A stretch of 9,378 bases of DNA from the NCBI GenBank assembly GCA_030040825.1, contig JASHSY010000035.1, forward strand, positions 1 through 9,378. Reading direction: 5' to 3'. Below the pieces are notes generated by a model. That model had not been told where the DNA came from. It saw only the letters and a program-made list of their open reading frames with translations, and did not search any database. The translations under genes and the position numbers were made by a program. This DNA is from Xanthobacteraceae bacterium (lineage in GTDB: Bacteria; Pseudomonadota; Alphaproteobacteria; Rhizobiales; Xanthobacteraceae). Below, in pieces: positions 1 to 6,547 of the stretch; position 1 is the stretch's first letter; each line of letters opens with the position of its first letter.

Positions 1-1119
1 GAATTCCCAGGCCCGGTTCTGCTGCGCCAGCAAAAGCCGCTGCAGACGATTTGCCAGACGCGCCACCACGCCCTGCAGATGCGAAAGCTGCTTGTCGAGA
101 TAGCTGCGCAGACGCTCGAGCTCTTCCGGATCGCAAAGATTTTCTGCGCCGATCACCTCGTCAAATTTGGCGGTGAACGGTCGGTAGTCCGGGCCGCGCG
201 GTTCGTTGCGGCTTTGGCGCGGCCGCCACGGCTCGGCCGGCGTTTCCGAATCCCCCATCTCGGCATCGTCGGCCATATCGGCCGCCGGCGCGTCGATCGC
301 CTCCGCCGCGGCATCCGACATTTCCTCGGAGGACGCTTCGGCCTCTTCCAGATTCATCCGCTCGTTGTCGGCAGAATCGGAAGCCTCGCCATCGCGGCCC
401 GATTCTTCGCTGCGGTTCTGCTCCTCACCCTGCTCGCCTTCCTCTTCCTCAGATTGGCTGGAACGATCCTCGCCCATGTCGAGGCAATCGAGCAGATCGT
501 GAACGACGTCGCCGAACCGCCGCTGATCGGTGAGTACGCGTTCCAGGCGGTCGAGATTACGGCCGGCGCGATCTTCAATCAGCGGCCGCCACAGATCGAC
601 CAGCTTGCGCGCGGCAGCCGGCGGCACTTCCCCGGTCAGCCGCTCGCGCACGATCATGGCAATCGCGTCCTCGATCGGAGCGTCGGCGCGGTCGGTAATC
701 TCGTCATATTTGCCGCGATGGAAGCGGTCGTCGAGCATGGCGGCGAGATTTTTCCTCACCCCGCCCATGCGCCGCGAACCGATGGCTTCGACGCGGGCCT
801 GCTCGACCGCCTCGAATACCGCGCGGGCCTGCTGGCCGCCGGGTACCAGCTTGCGATGTACGCCGGGATCGTGGCAAGCCAGCCGCAGTGCAATCGAATC
901 GGCGTGGCCGCGCACGATCGCGGCTTCCCGCTCGTTGAGGCGGCGCGGCGGCTCAGGCAATCTGACCTTGTTAGCGGCGAGCCCGGGACGCTCGGCGGCG
1001 AAGGCGACCTCGATGTCGTTTCTCCCGGCGATTGCACGCACGCATACGCCGACCGCCCGTTTGAACGGTTCGGTCGGCGCTTCCTTCGCCGGATTCTTGG
1101 GTTTGATATTGGAAACCAT
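1..1119 (-). CDS. cobT: Cobaltochelatase subunit CobT, N-terminal 373 residues (runs off left edge)
   Basis: The frame is open from ATG at 1117-1119 to position 1 with no stop, giving the first 373 residues of CobT, a protein usually somewhat over 600 residues long. CobT works with CobS and CobN in ATP-dependent insertion of cobalt into hydrogenobyrinic acid a,c-diamide in aerobic cobalamin synthesis. Visible here are an N-terminal helical domain (about residues 15-215), a very acidic low-complexity linker (about 216-297, with runs such as SEEEEGEQGEE), and the start of the next conserved block (DYRPFTAKFDEVIGAENLCD, 311-330, followed by a probable helix). The C-terminal von Willebrand A domain with its metal (MIDAS) site would lie outside the window. 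The start lies 19 bp after the cobS stop, so the two genes are almost certainly cotranscribed. A GGCGG stretch just upstream may serve as a weak ribosome site. Identity is secure from sequence and neighbour. Confidence 0.95.
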   Translation of the reverse strand, partial: MVSNIKPKNPAKEAPTEPFKRAVGVCVRAIAGRNDIEVAFAAERPGLAANKVRLPEPPRRLNEREAAIVRGHADSIALRLACHDPGVHRKLVPGGQQARAVFEAVEQARVEAIGSRRMGGVRKNLAAMLDDRFHRGKYDEITDRADAPIEDAIAMIVRERLTGEVPPAAARKLVDLWRPLIEDRAGRNLDRLERVLTDQRRFGDVVHDLLDCLDMGEDRSSQSEEEEGEQGEEQNRSEESGRDGEASDSADNERMNLEEAEASSEEMSDAAAEAIDAPAADMADDAEMGDSETPAEPWRPRQSRNEPRGPDYRPFTAKFDEVIGAENLCDPEELERLRSYLDKQLSHLQGVVARLANRLQRLLLAQQNRAWEF

Positions 1120-1138
1120 GGTCGCCGCCGAGACGGCT

Positions 1139-2125
1139 TTAACTCAGCGCCACATTCACCGCGCTTTCCGGCAATTCCTGTCCGAAGCAGCGCTGATAGA
1201 ATTCCGCCACCAGCGCGCGTTCGAGCTCGTCACATTTGTTGACGAAGGTGAGCCGGAACGCAAAACCGATGTCGCCAAAAATTTCGGCGTTCTCCGCCCA
1301 AATGATGACCGTGCGCGGGCTCATGACGGTGGAGATGTCGCCGTTCATGAACGCGTTGCGGGTCAGATCGGCGACGCGCACCATTTTTGAAACAATGTCG
1401 CGTCCCTGATCGCTGCGATAGTGCTTGGCTTTGGCGAGGACGATATCGACCTCGTTGTCGTGCGGCAGATAGTTCAGCGTCGTGACGATCGACCAGCGGT
1501 CCATCTGGCCCTGATTGATCTGCTGGGTGCCGTGATAGAGGCCGGACGTGTCCCCCAAGCCGACCGTATTGGCGGTGGCGAACAGACGGAATGCCGGATG
1601 CGGCTTAATCACCTTGTTCTGGTCGAGAAGCGTAAGCCGGCCCGATGATTCCAGAACCCGCTGAATCACAAACATCACGTCCGGCCGGCCCGCATCGTAT
1701 TCGTCGAAACAAAGCGCGACGTTGTTTTGTAGCGCCCACGGCAGAATGCCGTCGCGGAATTCGGTAACCTGCATGCCGTCGCGGATAACGATCGCATCCT
1801 TGCCGATTAGATCGACGCGGCTGATGTGGCTGTCGAGATTGACGCGCACGCACGGCCAATTTAGTCGCGCGGCCACCTGCTCGATGTGGGTGGATTTGCC
1901 GGTGCCGTGATAGCCGGTGACGATGACGCGGCGATTGCGGGCAAAACCCGCAAGGATGGCGAGAGTGGTCGGCTTATCGAAACGGTAGTCGGCATCGACG
2001 TCCGGGACATGCTCGTTCGGCGCGGAATAGGCCGGAACCTCCAGATCGCTGTCGATTCCAAATACCTGCCGTATCGAGACCTTCATGTCCGGTAGGGCAG
2101 GAGCAGCTTCAGTTGCGAGCGACAT
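1139..2125 (-). CDS. cobS: Cobaltochelatase AAA+ subunit CobS
   Basis: This 328-residue protein is the AAA+ ATPase that forms a ring with CobT and powers cobalt insertion by CobN in late aerobic cobalamin synthesis (cytoplasm). The N-terminal segment has the family signature VFGIDSD (21-27). Walker A is GYHGTGKST (71-79), Walker B is ALCFDEYD (137-144), the sensor-1 Asn is in FATANTVG (182-189), and GQMDRW (206-211) carries a likely arginine finger at Arg210. Length is normal for CobS and no key residue is missing. The start at 2125 is preferred over Met14 because a GGAGG lies 4 nt upstream and the 13 extra residues resemble the variable N-termini of other CobS proteins. cobT follows after 19 bp. 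The J-domain gene ends 124 bp upstream, so cobS may have its own promoter in that gap, although I cannot point to a good one. Confidence 0.97.
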   Translation of the reverse strand: MSLATEAAPALPDMKVSIRQVFGIDSDLEVPAYSAPNEHVPDVDADYRFDKPTTLAILAGFARNRRVIVTGYHGTGKSTHIEQVAARLNWPCVRVNLDSHISRVDLIGKDAIVIRDGMQVTEFRDGILPWALQNNVALCFDEYDAGRPDVMFVIQRVLESSGRLTLLDQNKVIKPHPAFRLFATANTVGLGDTSGLYHGTQQINQGQMDRWSIVTTLNYLPHDNEVDIVLAKAKHYRSDQGRDIVSKMVRVADLTRNAFMNGDISTVMSPRTVIIWAENAEIFGDIGFAFRLTFVNKCDELERALVAEFYQRCFGQELPESAVNVALS

Positions 2126-2129
2126 TGAA

Positions 2130-2134
2130 CCTCC
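2130..2134 (-). promoter_or_regulatory. Shine-Dalgarno GGAGG of cobS
   Basis: The minus strand reads GGAGG four bases before the ATG at 2125. It is the strongest ribosome site in the cob part of the window and settles the cobS start in favour of the upstream Met rather than Met14. Confidence 0.75.
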
Positions 2135-2146
2135 GTGACCCCGGAA

Positions 2147-2160
2147 CGTACCGAGGTACG
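2147..2160. repeat. 14-bp dyad upstream of cobS
   Basis: CGTACC-GA-GGTACG is a perfect 6-bp inverted repeat with a 2-bp centre, 22 bp upstream of the cobS start. The centre is too short for a stable RNA hairpin, so if it is functional it would more likely be a protein-binding site. Chance occurrence is quite possible. Confidence 0.3.
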
Positions 2161-2224
2161 CGAATTAGCCCTCCACCGGCGGTCGGATAACGCTCCAAAT
2201 TTAGCAGAAGCGCACCGGGGCGCG

Positions 2225-2251
2225 AAAGCCACTAGCGGCCCGTGTGGCTTT
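2225..2251 (-). terminator. Hairpin at the 3' end of the J-protein gene
   Basis: Read on the minus strand, AAAGCCAC and GTGGCTTT form a perfect 8-bp stem around an 11-nt loop. The stem overlaps the stop codon of the J-domain gene. The only T residues are three inside the stem's 3' arm and the next bases are CGCGCC, so this is a poor canonical intrinsic terminator. It may instead stabilise the 3' end or act as an attenuator before cobS. Confidence 0.35.
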
Positions 2252-2888
2252 AGCAGAACCCGGCCGACTTCAGGTAGTTATAGGCCTGGATGATTTCCCG
2301 CAGCCGTTCCTCGGACCCGCGGTCGCCCCCATTGGCGTCCGGATGATGCCGCTTCACCAAGACTTTGAATCTAGCCTTGATATCGGCGCGCCCCGCCTCG
2401 CCTTCAAGCCCAAGCACGTCCAGCGCCCGGCGCTGGGCGTTGAGGATTTTGCGGCCCTCTGCAGCCGGTCGCGCCTGCCCCGTCCGCCCGGCAGCCATGC
2501 CTTCGAACAGGTTGAAGGGATCCTCGGCCGCCCAGCCGGGGCCTCGGAATTGGCTGCCACCACGGCGCGATTTGCCGCGGCGGCCCCCCACACCGCCGAT
2601 CGAACCCATCTTCCAGGTCGGCCGATGGCCGGTAACGTCCTCTTTCTGATATTTGGCGATCGCATCTTCGCTCATGCCGGCGAAGAAATTGTATGAATTG
2701 TTGTACTCGCGCACGTGCTCAAGGCAGAACTGCCAATATTCCGATGCGCGCAACCGGCCCTTCGGCGCGCGATGGGTTGCCGCTGCATCGCAACGCGGCC
2801 ACTGGCAGCCGGGAAGCTCGGCTTTGAGGGTCCGATCCTGATCAGGCTTGACCCGGATGCGATCAAATAATGGCGAATTCGCTGTCAT
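2250..2888 (-). CDS. J-domain (DnaJ-type) co-chaperone, C-terminal J domain
   Basis: This 212-residue protein carries a J domain at its C-terminus (about 152-210): a helix-I region LDVLGL, a basic helix II, the diagnostic HPD at 182-184 and a helix-III end IIQAYNYLKS. J domains stimulate the ATPase of Hsp70/DnaK. There is no Gly/Phe-rich region, no DnaJ zinc-finger repeats and no signal peptide, so it is a cytoplasmic type-III J protein rather than DnaJ itself. The N-terminal part has C28, C33, C55 and H58 in a CxxxxC...CxxH arrangement that could bind a metal, followed by an aromatic stretch (YNNSYNFFAG, 62-71) and a Gly/Arg-rich linker (98-118). I recall this protein as conserved beside cobS in Hyphomicrobiales, but its client is unknown to me. 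The ATG at 2888 lacks a Shine-Dalgarno sequence, and a candidate -10 box lies only 7 bp away. Confidence 0.88.
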   Translation of the reverse strand: MTANSPLFDRIRVKPDQDRTLKAELPGCQWPRCDAAATHRAPKGRLRASEYWQFCLEHVREYNNSYNFFAGMSEDAIAKYQKEDVTGHRPTWKMGSIGGVGGRRGKSRRGGSQFRGPGWAAEDPFNLFEGMAAGRTGQARPAAEGRKILNAQRRALDVLGLEGEAGRADIKARFKVLVKRHHPDANGGDRGSEERLREIIQAYNYLKSAGFC

Positions 2889-2895
2889 CGCTGCG

Positions 2896-2925
2896 ATTAT
2901 GAGGGCGCGTCGATCAAACCTTCAA
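2896..2925 (-). promoter_or_regulatory. Candidate sigma-70-type promoter for the J-protein gene
   Basis: On the minus strand a -35 box TTGAAG (2920-2925; 4 of 6 consensus) and a -10 box CATAAT (2896-2901; 5 of 6) are separated by 18 bp. Only 7 bp separate the -10 box from the ATG at 2888, so transcription would start at or next to the start codon. This fits the lack of a ribosome site. Confidence 0.42.
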
Positions 2926-2928
2926 GAC

Positions 2929-2958
2929 TTGACAGGCGGCAAAAGCGCGCGGTGTAAA
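2929..2958 (+). promoter_or_regulatory. Candidate sigma-70-type promoter for bolA
   Basis: A perfect -35 box TTGACA (2929-2934) and a -10 box TGTAAA (2953-2958; 4 of 6 consensus) are 18 bp apart. The -10 box ends 7 bp before the bolA ATG at 2966, which predicts a leaderless or nearly leaderless mRNA. The -35 box lies 3 bp from that of the divergent J-protein promoter, and both share the perfect 11-bp palindrome TCAAG-A-CTTGA (2922-2932). Confidence 0.45.
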
Positions 2959-2965
2959 TAAAGCC

Positions 2966-3235
2966 ATGCGAAGACAGGATCTCATCACAGAAAAGTTGCG
3001 CAACGCTTTCGCGCCGGAAAGCCTTCGCGTCGAGGACGAATCGTATCGCCACGAAGGCCACGCCGGACATCGCCCGGGCGGCGAGACTCATTTCCGGCTT
3101 TATATCGTATCGGAAGCGTTCCGGGGAAAGAGCCGGGTCGAGCGCCATCGCATGATTAACCAAGCCCTCGCCGCCGAGCTCTCGGGCGACGTGCATGCGC
3201 TTGCCATTCATGCGCAAGCCCCGGACGAGAACTAA
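2966..3235 (+). CDS. bolA: BolA family protein
   Basis: This 89-residue protein has the whole BolA fold signature: DESYRHEGHAGH (24-35), ETHFRLYIVS (40-49), FRGKSRVERHR (52-62), and a C-terminal VHALAIHAQAP (76-86). BolA proteins partner with monothiol glutaredoxins around Fe-S clusters, and E. coli BolA also influences cell shape and stress gene expression. It contains no cysteine, so any cluster ligation would be by histidine (H29, H32, H61 and H77 sit in the conserved motifs). The start is fixed because the only in-frame codons between an upstream TGA (2930-2932) and the ATG contain no other start codon. No Shine-Dalgarno sequence is visible. The gene is divergent from the J-protein gene and its last 80 bp overlap, tail to tail, a small gene on the other strand. 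I cannot tell from sequence which of the alphaproteobacterial BolA paralogues it is. Confidence 0.93.
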   Translation: MRRQDLITEKLRNAFAPESLRVEDESYRHEGHAGHRPGGETHFRLYIVSEAFRGKSRVERHRMINQALAAELSGDVHALAIHAQAPDEN

Positions 3236-3443
3236 TTAAGACGATCTGCGGATCGCGCACCGTTTCCGGCGTCGGATTGTTCGCCGGCTCTGGAGCAGCG
3301 GCGAGCAGAGTCTTCAAATCGAGCCGGCGCGTGAACAATGCAAGCTTGCCATCGGCCGTAAGATGCACGTGGCCGATGCGCACGCCCGCATCGATCGGCG
3401 ATGCCGGCGTCGATAGCGGGACGATCTTGGTCCGCTCGTTCAT
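3156..3443 (-). CDS. Small protein of unknown function, overlapping the bolA 3' end
   Basis: I do not recognise this 95-residue protein. Residues 1-48 look like a compact domain with alternating hydrophobic residues (VRIGHVHLTADGKLALFTRR, 21-40). Residues 50-64 are Pro/Asn-rich. Residues 70-95 are Arg-rich and encoded antisense to the bolA 3' end, so that tail may be fortuitous read-through. The start at 3443 is chosen because a GGAG lies 8 nt upstream (3452-3455); the frame stays open further upstream (to an ATG at 3539), but that extension would overlap the transporter gene ending at 3514 and has no good ribosome site. There is no signal peptide or membrane segment. It lies 70 bp downstream of the transporter gene, beyond a candidate terminator. 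It is probably a real gene because of the ribosome site and protein-like first half, but conservation is unverified. Confidence 0.55.
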   Translation of the reverse strand: MNERTKIVPLSTPASPIDAGVRIGHVHLTADGKLALFTRRLDLKTLLAAAPEPANNPTPETVRDPQIVLISSRPGLAHEWQAHARRPRARRRGLG

Positions 3444-3468
3444 GCGCGGATCTCCGGTTTGTTTATGC

Positions 3469-3488
3469 AAAATGCGGACCCAGTCCGC
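3469..3488 (-). terminator. Candidate intrinsic terminator of the aroK-aroB-transporter operon
   Basis: On the minus strand GCGGAC-TGG-GTCCGC forms a perfect 6-bp GC-rich stem with a 3-nt loop (3474-3488), followed by ATTTTG. It starts 25 bp after the transporter stop at 3514 and lies ahead of the small gene that starts at 3443, where termination is expected. The T tract is short, so it may be leaky. Confidence 0.55.
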
Positions 3489-3513
3489 GTTTCGCAAAGC
3501 GCACAGGTGCCCG

Positions 3514-4809
3514 CTAGCTTGCCTTCGCCGTCGCGGCAATCTTGCGGATGAGCGGCGTCACCCGCAGCGCGGTGATGCGGTTGCGGGTTTTTCGCAGCAC
3601 CTCGAAGCGGAAACCGTGAAAGGTGAAGCTTTGTCCCGGCTCCGGAATCGAGCGCGCCTCGTGGATCACCACGCCGGCGATGGTGGTGGCTTCGTCGTCG
3701 GGAATGCTCCAGTCCATCGCCCGGTTGAGATCGCGTACCGGCACGGCGCCGTCAACGTTGACTGAGCCGTCCGCCAGCATGCGTACGCCGGGTACCGCAA
3801 TATCGTGCTCATCGCTGATGTCGCCGACGATCTCTTCGACGATATCCTCCAGCGTCACCAAACCCTCAAGCTCGCCATATTCGTCCACCACCAGTGCGAA
3901 CGGAGTCTTGCGATGACGGAACGCCTTGAGTTGCTCGTAGAGTGGCGTGGTGTCCGGCACGAACCAGGCAGGCCGGATCAATTCCGCGATGTGGATTTTG
4001 GCGGCAGCACCGCCCGCCGCGTGCAACGCGCGCAGCACCTCCTTAGCGTGCAAGATGCCGATGATATTGTCGGGCGAGCCGCGCCATAGCGGCAGCCGCG
4101 TCACCGAGGCGGACAGGACGGCATCGATAATCTCGTGCGCCGGAAGATCGGCATCGAGCATCACCATTTTGGTGCGATGGATCATAACGTCCGACACGAT
4201 CAGCTCGCGCAGATCGAGCAAGCCGCCCATCATGTCGCGGTCGAGTTTTTCCACCACGCCGGCGCGGTGCATGAGATCGACAGCGCCGCGCAGTTCCTCG
4301 CGCGGCGTGAGAATCGATTGCAGCTTGCCGACCGGCATGCCGAGCAGGCGAAGGATCATGCGGACGAGCCATTCGACCACGCGCAGGAAAGGCGAAAACC
4401 AGCGCACCAGCCGGTCGACCGGTTGAGCGACCGTCAGCGCCATGCGATCGGGCATGTTGAAAGCCGCGGTCTTGGGCAGAACTTCGACGAGGATGAAGAT
4501 CACCAACGTCATCGCCACAGTGGCATAGATGACGCCGACGTGCCCGAAGAACGCGAGCAACAAGCCGGTCGCCAATGTCGAGGCGGCGATGTTGGTCAAG
4601 TTGTTGCCGAACAGCAGCACGCCGAGCAGCCGCTCGCGCATCGCCAGCAAGCGATTGACGATGGTGGCGTCCTTATTGCCCTGTTTGTCCAGCCGCATCA
4701 TTGCGGCGCGCGACGATGCGGTCAGCGCCGTCTCGCTGGCGGAGAAGAACGCCGACAGCACCAGACACAGCAGGATCGCAGCAACGGCCAGCCAGTCGTA
4801 AATCGTCAT
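3514..4809 (-). CDS. CNNM/CBS-domain membrane protein of the HlyC/CorC (CorB-like) family
   Basis: This 431-residue inner-membrane protein has an N-terminal CNNM (DUF21) domain with hydrophobic spans near 6-26, 65-88, 93-112 and 140-156, and the family signatures FSASETALTASSR (22-34) and LVEVLPKTAA (107-116). A tandem CBS pair follows (about 205-330) with EYGELEGLVTLEDIVEEIVG at 310-329, then a CorC/HlyC C-terminal domain (about 340-425). The family is often labelled hemolysin, but archaeal and bacterial CorB-type members bind Mg-ATP through the CBS pair and move Mg2+; Co2+ resistance is also linked to CorC-type proteins. Transport of Mg2+ or Co2+ is therefore the better guess, though the substrate is not shown by sequence. 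Its ATG overlaps the aroB stop as ATGA, which implies translational coupling; no strong ribosome site is visible. Length is normal for the family. Confidence 0.93.
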   Translation of the reverse strand: MTIYDWLAVAAILLCLVLSAFFSASETALTASSRAAMMRLDKQGNKDATIVNRLLAMRERLLGVLLFGNNLTNIAASTLATGLLLAFFGHVGVIYATVAMTLVIFILVEVLPKTAAFNMPDRMALTVAQPVDRLVRWFSPFLRVVEWLVRMILRLLGMPVGKLQSILTPREELRGAVDLMHRAGVVEKLDRDMMGGLLDLRELIVSDVMIHRTKMVMLDADLPAHEIIDAVLSASVTRLPLWRGSPDNIIGILHAKEVLRALHAAGGAAAKIHIAELIRPAWFVPDTTPLYEQLKAFRHRKTPFALVVDEYGELEGLVTLEDIVEEIVGDISDEHDIAVPGVRMLADGSVNVDGAVPVRDLNRAMDWSIPDDEATTIAGVVIHEARSIPEPGQSFTFHGFRFEVLRKTRNRITALRVTPLIRKIAATAKAS

Positions 4810-5951
4810 TTTGCCGCAAGTTTCTCGCTCAAGAACGCGCGCACGTCATGCTGGTCGACGCCGGCCTCGACGAACGCGGCGCCGATCCCGCGCACCAGGA
4901 TAAATGTAAGCATTCCGCGCTTCACTTTCTTGTCCTGCGCGATCAGCTCCATCAGCGCCTCGACGCCCGGCGGGCCGCCGGGAATGTCCTGCAGCGTTGT
5001 CGGCAAGCCGACCTCCGCCAGATGACGGACGGCGCGCTCCGCTTCGACGGCAGGGATCAGCCCCTGCCGGGCGGAAAAGCCGAAGGCGAGCGCCATGCCG
5101 GCGGAAACCGCCTCGCCATGCAGCAGCCGATCGGAAAACCCGCATGCCGCCTCCAACGCGTGGCCGAAAGTGTGTCCAAGATTAAGTAACGCCCGCTCGC
5201 CGGTTTCGCGCTCGTCGCGCGCGACAATCGCCGCCTTGCCCCGGCAACTCACCGCGATGGCGTGCTCGCGCGCGGAACTTCCGGACGATTTTCCACCGGC
5301 GAACACGTCGCGCCAGTTCGCTTCCAGCCAAGAGAAAAAAGCGGCGTCGCCGAGCAGCGCATATTTGGCGACCTCGGCATAACCGGCGCGGAATTCGCGC
5401 GGCGGCAACGTATCGAGCGTCACGGTGTCGGCAACGACCAGGATCGGCTGATGGAACGCGCCGATCAGATTTTTGCCGTGCGTGGAATTGATCGCAGTCT
5501 TGCCGCCGACCGAGGAATCGACTTGGGCCAGCAGCGTGGTTGGCACCTGAACGTAATCGAGCCCGCGCCGTACCGCCGATGCGACGAAGCCGGCAAGATC
5601 GCCAACCACACCACCGCCGAGCGCGACGATCAGATCGCCGCGCTCGATCCGCGCCGCGATGATGGATTCGGCAACCTGCTCGAACAGGCGAAAACTCTTC
5701 GAGCCTTCCCCGGCCGGAACGGTGACGCGGCTGACGGCGACACCGGCATCCGCCAACGCGGCTTCAACGGCGGAAAGATGATGGCGGGCAACATTTTCAT
5801 CGGTGACGATGGCGACCTTGGCGCGCGGACGGAGCGCAACGATGCGCGCGCCAAACGACGCGATCAAGCCGCGCCCGATAACGATGTCGTAGCTGCGGTC
5901 GCCGAGTGCGACCTTGACGGTCGCAGGAGCGGCATGGAGCGGTACGGTCAT
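4806..5951 (-). CDS. aroB: 3-dehydroquinate synthase
   Basis: This 381-residue cytoplasmic enzyme converts 3-deoxy-D-arabino-heptulosonate 7-phosphate to 3-dehydroquinate, the second shikimate pathway step, using NAD and a divalent metal. The NAD-binding glycine motif is GGGVVGD (112-118), followed by the family block VPTTLLAQVDSSVGGKTAIN (136-155). By comparison with E. coli AroB the metal ligands are Glu193, His260 (in NLGHTFGH) and His278 (in LLHGE). Length is typical of alphaproteobacterial AroB. The first codon overlaps the aroK stop as ATGA and the last codon overlaps the transporter start the same way, so all three are likely made from one coupled mRNA. A G-rich stretch (GGGGTGGGG) about 8 nt upstream can act as ribosome site. 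Confidence 0.98.
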   Translation of the reverse strand: MTVPLHAAPATVKVALGDRSYDIVIGRGLIASFGARIVALRPRAKVAIVTDENVARHHLSAVEAALADAGVAVSRVTVPAGEGSKSFRLFEQVAESIIAARIERGDLIVALGGGVVGDLAGFVASAVRRGLDYVQVPTTLLAQVDSSVGGKTAINSTHGKNLIGAFHQPILVVADTVTLDTLPPREFRAGYAEVAKYALLGDAAFFSWLEANWRDVFAGGKSSGSSAREHAIAVSCRGKAAIVARDERETGERALLNLGHTFGHALEAACGFSDRLLHGEAVSAGMALAFGFSARQGLIPAVEAERAVRHLAEVGLPTTLQDIPGGPPGVEALMELIAQDKKVKRGMLTFILVRGIGAAFVEAGVDQHDVRAFLSEKLAAK

Positions 5952-6547
5952 GCGCCGGCCCCACCCCGCGACGCGCCAAGAAACGCCACGAGCGCTGTCA
6001 TGATGTCGGCGACGACGGCTTCGTGCGATACGTCTCTCGATTGCACAGTGAGATCGGCAAGTCCGTAGGTCGGCTCGCGCTCGGCGAGTAACCCGCGCAA
6101 CGTCTCCTCCGGATCGCCACCCTGTAGCAAAGGCCGTTCGTTGCGTCGTTTGCTGATGCGCCGCAGCAGCACGTCAAGCTCGGCCTTAAGCCAGATCGAA
6201 ATCCCCTTTGCGCGAACGGCATTACGCGTACTCGGATTCATGAATGCGCCCCCGCCGGTGGCCAGCACTTGCGGGCCGCCTTGCAGAAGCCGCGCAATCA
6301 CACGCGCCTCGCCGCTGCGGAAATCGGGCTCACCATGGCGGGCGAAAATGTCGGCAATGCTCATGCCGGCGGCTTTCTCGATCTCGCTGTCGGCATCGAC
6401 GAACGGTATTCCCAGCCGCCCGGCAAGCCTGCGGCCCACCGACGATTTGCCGACCCCCATCATGCCGACGAGCACCAGCGACCGGCTTTCCAGCCCGGCC
6501 AGAATTGCGGCCGCCTCGGCATCATTTTCGACTGTAATATCAGCCAT
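5948..6547 (-). CDS. aroK: Shikimate kinase
   Basis: This 199-residue P-loop kinase phosphorylates shikimate at the 3-hydroxyl with ATP, the fifth shikimate pathway step. Walker A is GMMGVGKSS (28-36). Shikimate-binding residues are visible as DAD (51-53), FRSGE (76-80) and GGG (98-100), and the LID-type arginine lies in ERPLL (Arg138). It is longer than E. coli AroK (about 173 residues) because of an N-terminal extension of about 20 residues and a Gly/Ala-rich tail, as is common in alphaproteobacteria. It is the first gene of the operon and overlaps aroB by four bases. Upstream is a 140-bp divergent region facing a small membrane-protein gene. The ribosome site (GGAA, about 10 nt upstream of ATG 6547) is weak, and I could not identify a convincing promoter. 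Confidence 0.97.
   Translation of the reverse strand: MADITVENDAEAAAILAGLESRSLVLVGMMGVGKSSVGRRLAGRLGIPFVDADSEIEKAAGMSIADIFARHGEPDFRSGEARVIARLLQGGPQVLATGGGAFMNPSTRNAVRAKGISIWLKAELDVLLRRISKRRNERPLLQGGDPEETLRGLLAEREPTYGLADLTVQSRDVSHEAVVADIMTALVAFLGASRGGAGA

Noticed and set aside
1..6. EcoRI site GAATTC exactly at the window edge (another at 2875-2880)
   Set aside because: It may reflect a clone boundary or be chance. It lies within the cobT coding frame and carries no biological signal.
79..1242. Long plus-strand reading frame (387 codons) across cobT
   Set aside because: It is antisense to CobT, whose frame gives a recognisable protein. The antisense product is low in family-like features and rich in Arg, Gly and His, as expected for the shadow of a GC-rich gene.
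2126..2249. Cobalamin riboswitch before cobS
   Set aside because: The gap is only 124 bp and I could not find the B12-box or the other conserved blocks. GCCAC sequences there belong to a simple hairpin.
3360..3400. IGHVHL in the small unknown protein, resembling the first strand of glyoxalase/VOC proteins
   Set aside because: The residues that follow (TADGKLALF) lack the helix and metal-ligand pattern of VOC domains, and the protein is too short. The match is probably chance.
4135..5025. Plus-strand reading frame of 296 codons across the transporter and aroB
   Set aside because: It is antisense to two secure genes, rich in His, Gln and Arg, and spans their junction. It is a compositional shadow.
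5262..6068. Plus-strand reading frame of 268 codons across aroB and aroK
   Set aside because: It is antisense to conserved catalytic motifs of AroB and AroK, and the translated protein resembles no family I know.
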